From NCBI GenBank assembly GCA_022376515.1, contig WTXI01000094.1, forward strand, positions 1 through 64,000: a stretch of DNA of 64,000 nt, read 5' to 3'. The position numbers and the translations under genes are program-made. The DNA comes from Lactifluus volemus (lineage: Eukaryota > Basidiomycota > Agaricomycetes > Russulales > Russulaceae). Below are positions 11,009 to 21,300 of the stretch, one piece after another (positions within the stretch are counted from its first letter, which is position 1; each line of letters begins with the position of its first letter). The notes below the pieces were generated by a model. That model saw only the letters and a program-made list of their open reading frames with translations, was not told where the DNA came from and ran no database searches.

Positions 11009-11944
11009 TGTTACGGTTATGCGGGCCGCCCGGCCCATTCCTTACTGTTTTCCGTCTGATTTTCGACTTGTGTTGTGACCTAGGATCCCTTTCCTTGGCC
11101 AGCCCCTTCTGTATCGCTTCTAGGGGCTGTGCGTCGCCGTTTTGGACGTGTATTTGACTCAGGGATCATGACTCAAATCTTGAGTCAGCGTTCTTGACTC
11201 AGATCTTGAGTCAGACGCACTGAGTCAGTTCTTGAGTCATCGGAACTGACTCAGGTCCTTAGTCAATAGTCTTGACTTCGCTACTGTACTGTGACCTTTG
11301 TAGGATAGTTGGCTGGCCCTTGGTACGCATAAATAGGGCCCTGTAGACGAGCTAAAGCCCCAGCTTCAGCTTCGTCTAGAATCGCAGTTCATTGTCTCCT
11401 GCTCACACTCGCATCGCATCTTCTTCCTCTACTTGTTCATCCCCTCTTCGTACCTTGATCTAGGTACCTCACGCCACGATCAGACATCTGTGAACTTGTT
11501 CCATTTCCTCTGGAACTAGCTCCCAGACGCCTGAACCCTAATACGAACGCGCTGTGAGAAGTAGTCCCCACTTCTCACCCCGCGTCCGCCCTCGAACCTT
11601 AGTTCAACCTCTCACGAGTGTCCTTGGAAGGCGAGCATCTCTTGCATTTCAATTACACTCGCGCCCGTGTTGCGGTTGAACCTACACATCGTCATTCATC
11701 CATCTGCCACCGTCTATCCTCTTTAGGAACGGTAACTCCGACCATCGCGTGCGCCGGCCCGTACTAACCGCCTCACGCGATACGAACCTCCGAGAGTTCG
11801 CACAGTCAAGTCTACTCCTCTGGGACCTTGCCTGTGTGTACCAGAATCGACTATTTGGTGTTGCCAGTCTTGCCCGACTCGCCGCAACAAATAGCCAACC
11901 AGAACGACGCTCACTTCGAGCCACGGTCCCTGCGAACCGTGACA
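11009..11944 (+). repeat. 3' LTR of the gypsy element
   Basis: 936 bp, identical by eye to 2498-3433, ending CCGTGACA and followed by the target copy CCGGG. The interrupted MULE transposase frame resumes directly after it. Confidence 0.95.
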
Positions 11945-12358
11945 CCGGGTCCCTCACAGACACAAGGCGTCCCTCAACGCATTGTCAGACCAGAGGAGAG
12001 CCTACAAGCTCTCAAACAGGACATTACGGCGCTCATTGATCAAATGACACCTTCTCACGCTGTCATGGAGGCCATCCGCTCAGCCAAATATAGCCTGACA
12101 GCGGCAATCGCATCAATGGAAGGCGCTAGCGCATCATTACCTCATAAAGATGTAATTACACCCAATCAGCACTCCTGGCCGGAAACGGCTGAGCGGATGG
12201 GTGTCAAACGGGCGTCAAAGCACAAGCGGTTGCCCGAGGAACATGGGCTAACGCAACGGAGCATCGGTGTCACCAAGGGCAAGCGGCGGCGGATTCATCT
12301 AGATCCCTACCTTGGAGGAGAGCGATCGGGTAAACGCGCTAAACCCGACGCGCTATGA

Positions 12359-13163
12359 GCATGCCCGGGCACTTGCAGCATACCAGGACCCTGCCCACAT
12401 CCCCCCAAAGTGTTCCCCCCTACACTCACACTGATTATTAGATTATCATGGTTGTCATTTTGTACATAGTTTAGAATATTCCCCCTCAATTCAAGTCGCC
12501 TGTATATTATTTGTGCATATCAATACATCCCTCCAAATACATTGTGTGCATTCATATACTTGGCCTGTCCTAGATGGGGTCAGGCGTTCTGGAGGATAGT
12601 GCCGCAACGGCACATCTCGCAGGCGGTATCGGGATAGCGAGATGGCCGGCAAAGCGGCAGCGAGGGGATACGCGTCGTCTGTCGAATCACGGGACGGCGC
12701 CGGAGTGACAGCGGCGTTGGGATAGCGAGACCGCGACTGCAGCGAGGCAACTAGGCGACTGCGCACAGCAGCGGCGGTGGCGGCGATGGGACTCGGGCGA
12801 CGTTTTGGGGTCCTGCCACGCGATAGCACGGATCACTGGCGTCAGACACTGGGACGGCCGCAACTGCGATGCCCGAGCAGCCGTGACGCCAAAAGACCAT
12901 CTATGGCGGTGTAGAGGCCCCCCTCCGTGCCAGTCTTCAAAGGGGATGTAGGACGGATCAAGGGAAAGAATGAGGAGGTAAAAACATTAGTGTGAGAAGT
13001 TAAAAATAAAATCATGACGCACCAGTGAACCCTCCTGACAGTGGCGGCAGCGAGAGGGAGGTGCTGCAACGCCGAGGCGATGTCATAGACGAGCGGCAGC
13101 AGCGCAAGAGGGCCAGCGATGAGGGCGACGGAGAGGGGGCGGGCGATGAAGGCCAGCGATAGC
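12359..13163. other. MULE 3' non-coding region
   Basis: AT-rich to about 12560, then GC-rich. Several short reverse-strand frames are compositional and lack recognisable domains. I see no second gene here. Confidence 0.5.
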
Positions 13164-13320
13164 GGCGATGGAGGCGGGCGACACGAGAGGCAGGCGACGG
13201 AGGCAGGCGACACGAGAGGCAGGCGATGGAGGCGGGCGACACGAGAGGCAGGCGATGGAGGCGGGCGACACAAGAGGCAGGCGATGGAGGCGGGCGACAC
13301 GAGAGGCAGGCGATGGCGGC
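13164..13320. repeat. 29-bp minisatellite in the MULE
   Basis: Units begin GGCGATGGA or GGCGACGGA at 13164, 13193, 13222, 13251, 13280 and 13309, an exact 29-bp period with few mismatches. The open frames on both strands here are a by-product of the repeat. Confidence 0.9.
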
Positions 13321-13489
13321 AACATATAAAGACACGAGATGAGAGAGGGGGAGGCGATGGAGGTGAGACAGACGGGCGGGTGCTTATGTTTCAGTAACTA
13401 GTTATCGAAATTACTCATCATCAACACTTTTTTCCTGAGTTTAAAAAATACTAGTATTTGTAATCGCCCACACCATGCTGTCGGTGTCG

Positions 13490-13532
13490 TTCCCAATATG
13501 GTGCGTGACCTGGGAGTCTAATTAGGCCAACT
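13490..13532 (-). repeat. MULE right terminal inverted repeat
   Basis: Partner of 91-133, ending next to the second 9-bp target copy at 13533-13541. Confidence 0.8.
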
Positions 13533-14800
13533 GCCGTCAACTTGTACTGTACGTTACACTGCGCGGGCGCACCTCGCAATGTCGATGTCGTTTCTATCAG
13601 CCTCTCCTCTATCAACATTACTTCCCCCCGGGCATTTAGCTTCTATCAAGACTTTTCTCTCACCGAAAACCCCCCGGACGATTCCTCGTGGTTGACTCCA
13701 TTTTCTCTACCCGTGCATGTCCATCCTTCACACAATCTATATACTTGGCTCAACTTGGCACGCGAAAGCTGGCGACAGGGCCATGTCGTCGCTCAGGGCT
13801 CAATTTCTCGAGCTAAACTTCAAGGCGGCCATTGCGCGGTGCCACGGTGCCACTTGACGAAGTTTACTTAGCACAGATTGGTCAAATCTTACGGTCGGAC
13901 TCCGTATGAAGAGTACGTTTACATTCTCCCTTTAACCCCCATTCCTCAACAGCCCTGACAGTCTTCTAGTCCCTGTCCTGCCCAGCCTACCTGCTCCAGG
14001 CGACGGTCTACCCCTACCATTCATCTCTGACCTAGTCTACCTCACTCAATTTTCCGTCTCATCTGGGTGCTCAAATTCACCCTCGATGCAAGGGCGACGA
14101 TTTTTAATCCTATCCCCTCAACAATTACGCTCGCCGCACCCCCTCTTCCTTTCATCGTCTGGGTCCCGCCCCACTCCCTTATCCGAGTAGTCTCCGTCAT
14201 TTCAGCGTCATTCACTCTCACACATCCAAACATCACATTCCGTGCATCACTCCTACCATGCAACTTATGTTCATCCAAGCACACGGCTCTTTGTCATTTA
14301 CAATGGAATCAGGTGTGTTCTATTAAAGAGGGCGTATATGGGCTCTGGATCTGAAACACCCTCAAGAACGCTCCCCCATCCCGACATTCACGCGTGCAGA
14401 AAAACATCACAAACGATGGACTCCATTCCCCATATTTGCCGTATTAACCACACTTCCTGCTCCCCTCTTCGTTACCACATCCTTCGATGAAGACTCGGAA
14501 GTACGCCAAATGCCTTCCCATCTGTCTTATCTAGAACTTCGTATGCACGAATCCCTAATTAGGAGCGCTCGACTCGGAAAGGTCAACTACCAACTATCAC
14601 CAAGTACCCGATCAATTAACATTGATATCGCCCATGATTCACCTTTCTGATCCAAAGGATCTACCTTCCAAGTCTCACAATATGGGAAGGTGCGTGGTAC
14701 TTTACCGGAAGGGATAGAGCTCAGTTCGAGGACGAGGGGTGTGTTATGCGCTGTGCTCACGATGATGACTTACTGTATGGCGCAGATCATATTTTACGAC
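13533..14800. other. Array spacer, duplicated at about 27225-28537
   Basis: Near-identical to 27225-28537 apart from small indels. A plus-strand frame at 14067-14354 is broken in the other copy by an indel near 27890, so it is not supported as a gene. No recognisable domain. Confidence 0.6.
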
Positions 14801-15199
14801 TTGTTACAATCCATTCTCTCCCAGGTAATGTCCTCCTGGACATCTTCGATTTCCCCCAACTGTACTCTGACTCGGAGTGGGATTGGGGGAGCAAGTTGTA
14901 TAGCCAATAGGTTGGCGCACGTATGCCAAAAACGGCGACACATCCCCACTCCGTCTCAACCTGTGACTTTGGTGCAGCGACAGCACTCCTGTGAGGAAAA
15001 AATTGGAGGTCTGGCCCCCCTTGCTTACCTATCGAAATAGAGTTGTACTACAGTATAACTACGTTGACGATAACGCTACGTCGAATTTCGCTTTGCAATA
15101 CAATGGCATCACAGGAGTTTTGTGTCACGGTGATGCAGTCGAAATCATGATTGAAAGGAGATCACAAGGTGCTCTTGGCCTGCCAGAGGGTAAATAACA
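14801..15199 (+). pseudogene. Degenerate F-box gene, plus strand
   Basis: The translation LPGNVLLDIFDF at about 14813-14850 is the F-box start of the same family as the minus-strand genes. It is followed in shifting frames by VCQKRRHI and KKLEVWPPLLTYRN, which match the family blocks VCRRWRYI and KKTLDVWP in order and spacing. Stops and frameshifts break it and no C-terminal part follows. It has opposite orientation to the array and has a second copy at 28538-28930. Confidence 0.75.
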
Positions 15200-16077
15200 G
15201 GCGACAGTTGTCCCCTCGACTCGTTTGATCAAGTACGTCAGGTTTGCCGCAGGCTCCTCATTATCATTAGGAATACCCTCTCTTTGCAGTATATAATTTC
15301 TCTAGCAGCCTGTGGCATGCGGGGTAGTCTGGGGAGAGGTACTCGCATTTCTGTCACGATCAGTCGAGCATTCCGACCACTCGGAGTTTTGATGGTCTGC
15401 TCTTTTTTTGCGTGTCCGTCGAAGCTCCGCCACAAACAGATACGATACTCAATTCCAGTATTTTGGCTCTAACATCTGGGGATCCTTCCGCACGCGCGTC
15501 CAAGCCGATTATGGGCTGCAATGGGACATGCTCCGAACGCTTGGCCACCGCATCAATACATCGTGATGAATGCTATGCGCACTCTCTCGGGCAATGGATT
15601 AAGCAGGGCGATCCCGCAGGCCGAAGGGGAAATCTGGCCTTGCACTCGTGCAGGACGGGGGGCCATGGTGCATCAATTTGGTGAGATAATGAGCATTAAA
15701 TCTTAGGGTTGGAGTGTTTGTGGTAAGGCGAGCAATATGCATGGGCCTCAGTTCGTTACTTTCTCCTCCTTGACCACCTGCTACCTCGACGTTTCGTCTT
15801 TTCGGTGTCTTGAATAGACTTTTGTGTCCCGGCTAAATGTCTGTAGTAATTTGTAACTGTGGTAATCAACCAAATATTACATGGCCATGTGTGCTGGCGG
15901 TGGACGCCTTCCGCCCGATTCACCCGGGTGTCAGTCCATAACATGTAACAACAACCTTGATCCGTATTTCTCCTGGCTTCAGGCACCAAAGTGCGGGCCG
16001 TGCGATTATCGTACATCAAAACACAAGAAGCAGCAGAGAGCTGCTGCGGGAAGGTGGTAATCACAGGGAGGGTGAGG
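15200..16077. other. 3' spacer of F1
   Basis: Matches 28931-29820. It contains a decayed piece of the plus-strand spacer gene (about 15500-15700, the block around GLQW). The stretch around 15850-16060 recurs 3' of every F-box gene and may be its 3' UTR or terminator region. Confidence 0.55.
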
Positions 16078-16501
16078 TATTGGACGACAGATCAATGCTG
16101 AGGCTCAGTCAGAAAGAGAAAAGACTATATTATCTACCTATTGGACAACAGATCAATGCTGAGGCTAGGTAGATAGTAAGTAACTTAGAAGTGAAGTAAA
16201 TAGTGATAAGATACTAACCTCAGTCAGAAAGAGAAAAGACTGAGGTGTGCGGAACACAGAAGTTACAGTACTTATGCTAGAAGGTAACTGAGATAATTAG
16301 TAGACTAATATTGAAGCAATAAAAGGTGGAACGCTATGTGAAACGAAGAGATCGGGGCAATATGATGAAACATAGATAACGACTGTCCAAAATCAGTAAT
16401 CTGTCCGAAACTGGTATCACCGGGTATAAGCGGTCACACGTCACGTAACGTGTCACCGCGCGTTGGCTCGACTTACGCTCTGCGAGGCTGCGCTTCCAAC
16501 A
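16078..16501 (-). mobile_element. Solo copia-type LTR, 3' of F1
   Basis: 424 bp present here but absent from the paralogous spacer at 29820. It is flanked by TGAGG on both sides (16073-16077 and 16502-16506). The minus-strand start is TGTTGGAA. The far end reads TCCAATA instead of the expected TCCAACA, so one terminal base has mutated. A block containing CAGATCAATGCTGAGGCT and a block containing CAGTCAGAAAGAGAAAAGACT-like sequence each occur twice inside it. Assignment to copia rests on terminus style and size. Confidence 0.8.
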
Positions 16502-16825
16502 TGAGGAACGGCTATAAAGACAGGTACTAGCAAAAAGAGAAGCGGAGAACATGATGACGACGCATAGACAATAATCCACCTGACAATCAGTCCATTTCTT
16601 TGAGATAGACAGTGACAGGGTGATTGGAACGCTGGTGTGAGGAAATGAATGGCTGTATAGCCTGCTGCGTGGATTCGGAGGGGTGTGGAAGGTAGAGATG
16701 GCGTAGCATTGGCAACGCGTCCATGACCCTTTCCTCAGAGAGCTCTTGCAGCGCAGATGCAATAATCTCACCCAGCTTGGGCAATATACGCATGTGCTGC
16801 AAAGCGGAAAATGCATGGAAGATCT

Positions 16826-17761
16826 TGTCACGGTTCGCAGGGACCGTGGCTCGAAGTGAGCGTCGTTCTGGTTGGCTATTTGTTGCGGCGAGTCGGGCAA
16901 GACTGGCAACACCAAATAGTCGATTCTAGTACACACAGGCAAGGTCCCAGAGGAGTAGACTTGACTGTGCGAACTCTCGGAGGTTCGTATCGCGTGAGGC
17001 GGTTAGTACGGGCCGGCGCACGCGATGGTCGGAGTTACCGTTCCTAAAGAGGATAGACGGTGGCAGATGGATAAATGACGATGTGTAGGTTCAACCGCAA
17101 CACGGGCGCGAGTGTAATTGGAATGCAAGAGATGCTCGCCTTCCAAGGACACTCGTGAGAGGTTGAACTAAGGTTCGAGGGCGGACGCGGGGTGAGAAGT
17201 GGGGACTACTTCTCACAGCGCGTTCGTATTAGGGTTCAGGCGTCTGGGAGCTAGTTCCAGAGGAAATGGAACAAGTTCACAGATGTCTGATCGTGGCGTG
17301 AGGTACCTAGATCAAGGTACGAAGAGGGGATGAACAAGTAGAGGAGGAAGATGCGATGCGAGTGTGAACAGGAAACAATGAACTGCGATTCTAGACGAAG
17401 CTGAAGCTGGGGCTTTAGCTCGTCTACAGGGCCCTATTTATGCATACAGAGGGCCAGCCAACTATCCTACAAAGGTCTCAGTACAGTAGCGAAGTCAAGA
17501 CTATTGACTAAGGACCTGAGTCAGTTCTGATGACTCAAGAACTGACTCAGTGCGTCTGACTCAAGATCTGAGTCAAGAACGCTGACTCAAGACTTGAGTC
17601 ATGATCCCTGAGTCAAGTACACATCCAAAATGGCGATGCACAGCCCCTAGAAGTCGCACAGAGGGGGCTGGCCAAGGAAAGGGATCCTAGGTCATAACAC
17701 AAGTCGAAAAATAGACGGAAAATAGCAAGAAATGGGCCGGGCGGCCCGCATAACCGTAACA
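16826..17761 (-). mobile_element. Solo gypsy LTR in F1
   Basis: 936 bp with GATCT on both sides (16821-16825 and 17762-17766). It is close to the solo LTR at 6267-7202. It has the same orientation as the F-box gene and contains the TGASTCA array. Confidence 0.95.
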
Positions 17762-17852
17762 GATCTCCAGCCATTGGGGATTATCCACGTAGTCTTTCCA
17801 ATCTGAAAACACTACGTTTTCAAAGGAACTAGTAGAGATGAGAAGCCGTTCT

Positions 17853-18010
17853 TAGACTGTCCGGGGGCCGGTCCGGGCCAGGGCCACCCCCATTTTGCCC
17901 GGCCCTGGCCCTGGCCCTCAGGGCCGGTCCGCCCTGCAGCTGGCCCTGGCCCTTGGAGGGCCAGCTGATGCTGGCCCTGGCCCGACCCGGGGCCGGCCCG
18001 GGGCCGACCC
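17853..18010. repeat. hAT left end: inverted repeat and GGCCCTGGCC-rich subterminal block
   Basis: The 19-bp terminal repeat is followed by about 140 bp of very GC-rich sequence. GGCCCTGGCC and its variants occur many times in both orientations. Subterminal repeats of this kind are transposase-binding sites in hAT elements. Confidence 0.8.
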
Positions 18011-18307
18011 GGCCCTGCCTACAAAAATGCGTCAAAAGTGTTCTATGAAGTTGAAATGTACGCTCAAAGGCACATGAAAAAGTTGGAGAGTAGATTAAGG
18101 GGGAATAAAGCGAATAGTATTGTTCCTTTTTAACTGTGGTGATTTGGATGCCTTGCAATACATATGAGCGGTGACATTCCCATGCCAGTGGCACACGTGC
18201 AGACTTTGATCGCCAGCGACGCTGAGTGAATGGGTTCGATAATTGTGATGGCCTCACACAAAGAATATGAAGTCGTTGGCCAATATATTGAAAATACGAG
18301 ACTACTA

Positions 18308-21300
18308 CTATATGTAGTCCACATCCATGTCCATGTCATTTTCATCAAAGGTGAAATCTCCCATATATCTCTTTACAATACTGTCCTCTGCCTTGAGTCG
18401 CCCATCCATGTATCCAGCACGGAGCTTCTGAATACTAGCAAACCGGAGCTTAGTCATTTGCCGGCGTCGAGGATCATCGGTACGAGCGGAAAGTGAGAAA
18501 GAACGCTCGGCAATACAGGTGGTTGTGTCACGGTTCGCAGGGACCGTGGCTCGAAGTGAGTGTCGTTCCGGTTGGCTATTTGCTGTGGCGAGTCGGACAA
18601 GACTAGCAACACCAAATAGTCGATTCTAGCACACACGGGCAAGGTCCTAGAAGGAGTAGACTTGACTGTGCGAACTCTGGGAGTCTGTATCGCGCGAGAC
18701 GGACTAGCGGGCCGGCGCACGCGATGGTCGGAGTTACCGTTCCTAAAAAGGATAGACGGTGGCAGATGGATGAAAGACGATGTGTAGGTTCAACCGCAAC
18801 ACGGGCGCGAGTGTATTTGGAATGCAAGAGATGCTCGCCTTCCAAGGACACTCGTGAGAGGTTGAACTAAGGTTCGAGGGCGGACGCGGGGTGAGAAGTG
18901 GGGACTACTTCTCACAGCGCGTTCGTATTAGGGTTCAGGCGTCTGGGGATTTGTTTCACGGAAATGGAACAAATTCACAGATGTCTGATCGTGGCGCGAA
19001 GTACCTGGATCAAGGTACGAAGAGGGGATTCACAAGAAGAGAGGAGAAGATGCGATGCGAGTGTGAGCAAGGAGCAATGAACTGCGATTCTAGACGAAGC
19101 TGAAGCTGGGGCTTTAGCTCGTCTACAGGGCCCTATTTATGCGTACAGAGGGCCAGCCAACTATCCTACAAAGGTCACAGTACAGTAGCGAAGTCAAGAC
19201 TATTGACTAAGGACCTGAGTCAGTTCTGATGATTCAAGAACTGACTCAGTGCGTCTGACTCAAGATCTGAGTCAAGAACGCTGACTCAAGACTTGAGTCA
19301 TGATCCCTGAGTCAAGTACACGTCCAAAATGGCGATGCACAGCCCCTAGAAGTCGCACAGAGGGGGCTGGCCAAGGAAAGGGATCCTAGGTCGTAATACA
19401 AGTCGAAAAATAGACGGAAAATAGCAAGGAATGGGCCGGACGGCCCGCATAACCGTAACAGGTTGCAGGAATCGCCAGGTAATCGCGCGCCATCAATCGA
19501 AGAACTGGATATTCGGTCTGATGCTAAGAAAGTATATATTAGTCGTATATATGATGCGAGATATTAAACAAACTTACTCCCCACCAAGGGATCGGGTTGG
19601 GACAGTCCTCACGCTTCAAGCATGGCTGGCTAAGATAACGATCGATCTCGACAAATGGATTGTCAGTCATTGGTGCCAAGTCCGAAGCAATTTCCAGGCC
19701 CTTCTTCCTCTGCTTCTTCTTGATCAACGTCTCCATCCACAAATCAGTAGATGAAAGCGCTAGAAAGGTGATCAGAATTCAAATTGGCCTCAATGAGTAA
19801 ATCTACGTTACCGGATCGTGACGGCAGCTGTTGGTCGGATATCAAGGGAACTTGTGCTGACTTCGACTGAGCCTCGTCATATTTTCGTTTATACTTTCGA
19901 AACTAAGCAAGGGGTTGATTTAATACGACACGGTTGCTCAAGATTGATCGGCCTACCTGTGATTGAAAACGCTCCATTCCCATGTCGATATACTCGTCAT
20001 CCCATGCAGCACGAAGATACTCCTGCTTGAGGACGGGATCTAGAACTAATGATCATGTACCGTTAATGAGACCATCATGTGATAACTAGACTTACCGTGG
20101 GCAATAAAATAGACATCTGTGTCATCCGAACGGCGATAATATTTCTCTAGCAGTTTGACACCAGCCCGAAGGGCGTTGTGGACGGGCTCGTATTTGTCAT
20201 CCTCAAGGAGGTCCTCCCATTTTGACATAAGATGTTCTAATGTGGGCAGGACTCTGGTGCACGTGGCCAGGCTCTCATTCGAGAGTTCGTTATGTTGAGC
20301 AGCAACAACCTACAGAATGATCAATATTACTGTGATAATACCATGGACAGAAACAAACCTTGAGGCATCTATGTGTGAGTTGTATGAGCCTCCATTCCGG
20401 AGGCGTGAGGCAATAGTCCTGCCAAGTCTTGTTTTTGAGACACGGAAGATCCTCATTGGCATCCGCAGTACGGCAGAAGTAGTCGATTGCCTTTTACACA
20501 GCGTGAGTGATATAAGAGGTTGATCGATCATCGAGTTACCTTTTGCACTGCGAGTACCGACTCTAAGCAGTTGGAGAGGCTGCCCCACCGCGTGCGGACC
20601 CAGAGCCGGAGCTCGATTGGCTTTACGCCACGAACATTGCAAGCATGGTGGAGATACTCGCGAACACCTTCACTGGACATTCGCACTTGATTGACAAATG
20701 CCATAACTTTCCCGAGCGTGTCACCAGGATCGTAATCGACTGCGGTGGTGGCCAGCATGGCCTCCACATCATCGGAGGAAGCGTCAACGTCCATCGAAGT
20801 GTTGATATCTTCGTCATTATCCTCAACGTCTTCTCTGTCGCTCCAGCGGCTCCACCCATCATCGTCATCGTCATCGTCATCGGTATTCTCACGGGTGGTG
20901 GTCCGACGCTTTCGTTTAGTTGTCCTGATGGACGGAGCTCCCAGGGCCTTAATGAAGTGGTACGCAGCACGGTGCATAGAATGGTCGATGCACAAGACCC
21001 GAACTTGCTTCGGGTCCAGGCGCTTCCGTTGCGGGTCGAGCATCTTGCATACCGTACGCACCGCGACGTCATTCGCGCTGACCCCATCACCGACCATCCA
21101 ACCAACCTAAATACAGAAATTAGATACTGTCATACTGTGAGCAGTAGGCAAATAGTACATACCTTTGTGTCAAGGCCGAATTTATGAATTGTTGCAACCA
21201 AATCCTCACCAATTAATTGCCCCATGTGCCGCCCCAATGGTGAGTTGAACTCGATTAAATGGTTCTTGAGTTCCCAGAGGGAATCGTCGCCGGGAGGGGA

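Larger units (their letters stand above)
2498..11944 (+). mobile_element. Ty3/gypsy chromovirus LTR retrotransposon, Tf1/sushi-like
   Basis: LTRs of 936 bp (2498-3433 and 11009-11944) enclose gag, protease, reverse transcriptase, RNase H, integrase and a chromodomain in that order, which is gypsy order. A 5-bp target-site duplication, CCGGG, flanks it (2493-2497 and 11945-11949). The two LTRs read as identical, so insertion is recent. The internal region contains a solo LTR of a related family in the opposite orientation (6267-7202), and gag is frameshifted. A self-priming site (3435-3445) and a purine tract (10964-10974) are present. Confidence 0.95.
385..12358 (+). pseudogene. MULE transposase, split by a gypsy element
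   Basis: This is a FAR1/Mutator-type transposase that would cut and paste the MULE. Proposed exons are 385-954, 1172-1549, 1600-2047, 2096-2497 and 11950-12358, with GT..AG introns of 217, 50 and 48 nt. In order it shows an N-terminal Cys/His DNA-binding region of FAR1 type (about 600-900), a first catalytic Asp in GIDATHNTTQY (about 1468), a second in MTDQDQAQ with a nearby CTWH motif (1709-1784), a conserved FHHKLKSDWL block (2097) and a SWIM zinc finger, CDCADF..FCKH (about 2391-2435). The C-terminus after the gypsy element is basic, ending near GKRAKPDAL. Three lesions are visible: an in-frame TGA at 1250-1252 that looks like CGA changed to TGA, a shift of one missing base near 1420-1435, and the gypsy insertion at 2497. 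The element is non-autonomous now. Confidence 0.88.
91..13532 (+). mobile_element. Mutator-like DNA transposon (MULE) carrying a nested gypsy element
   Basis: The element is bounded by imperfect terminal inverted repeats (91-133 and 13490-13532) and by an exact 9-bp direct repeat, GCCGTCAAC (82-90 and 13533-13541). A 9-bp duplication is typical of MULEs. It carries a FAR1/MULE-type transposase gene on the plus strand, now broken. The gypsy element at 2498-11944 lies inside that gene, so the MULE without it is about 4 kb. The MULE itself landed in spacer DNA of the F-box array. Sequence on both sides of the duplication matches one continuous spacer elsewhere (near 27190-27260), which supports the boundaries. 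Confidence 0.9.

Noticed and set aside
13164..13320. CRISPR-like array
   Set aside because: The repeats are contiguous with no unique spacers and lie in a eukaryotic transposon; a minisatellite.
12842..13335. Reverse-strand frames of 80-152 codons in the MULE 3' region
   Set aside because: They consist of the 29-bp minisatellite read in three frames (repeated SPAS/RLHRLP text); compositional.
143..13425. Direct match ATTACTCATCA near 150 and 13404 as a terminal repeat
   Set aside because: It is short, in direct rather than inverted orientation and inside the better-supported MULE ends.
20645..21187. Plus-strand frames opposite the hAT transposase core
   Set aside because: The minus strand carries the GDGVSAND and WVRTRWGSLSN blocks of the transposase; the plus frames are shadows with Ser or Val runs from its acidic insert.
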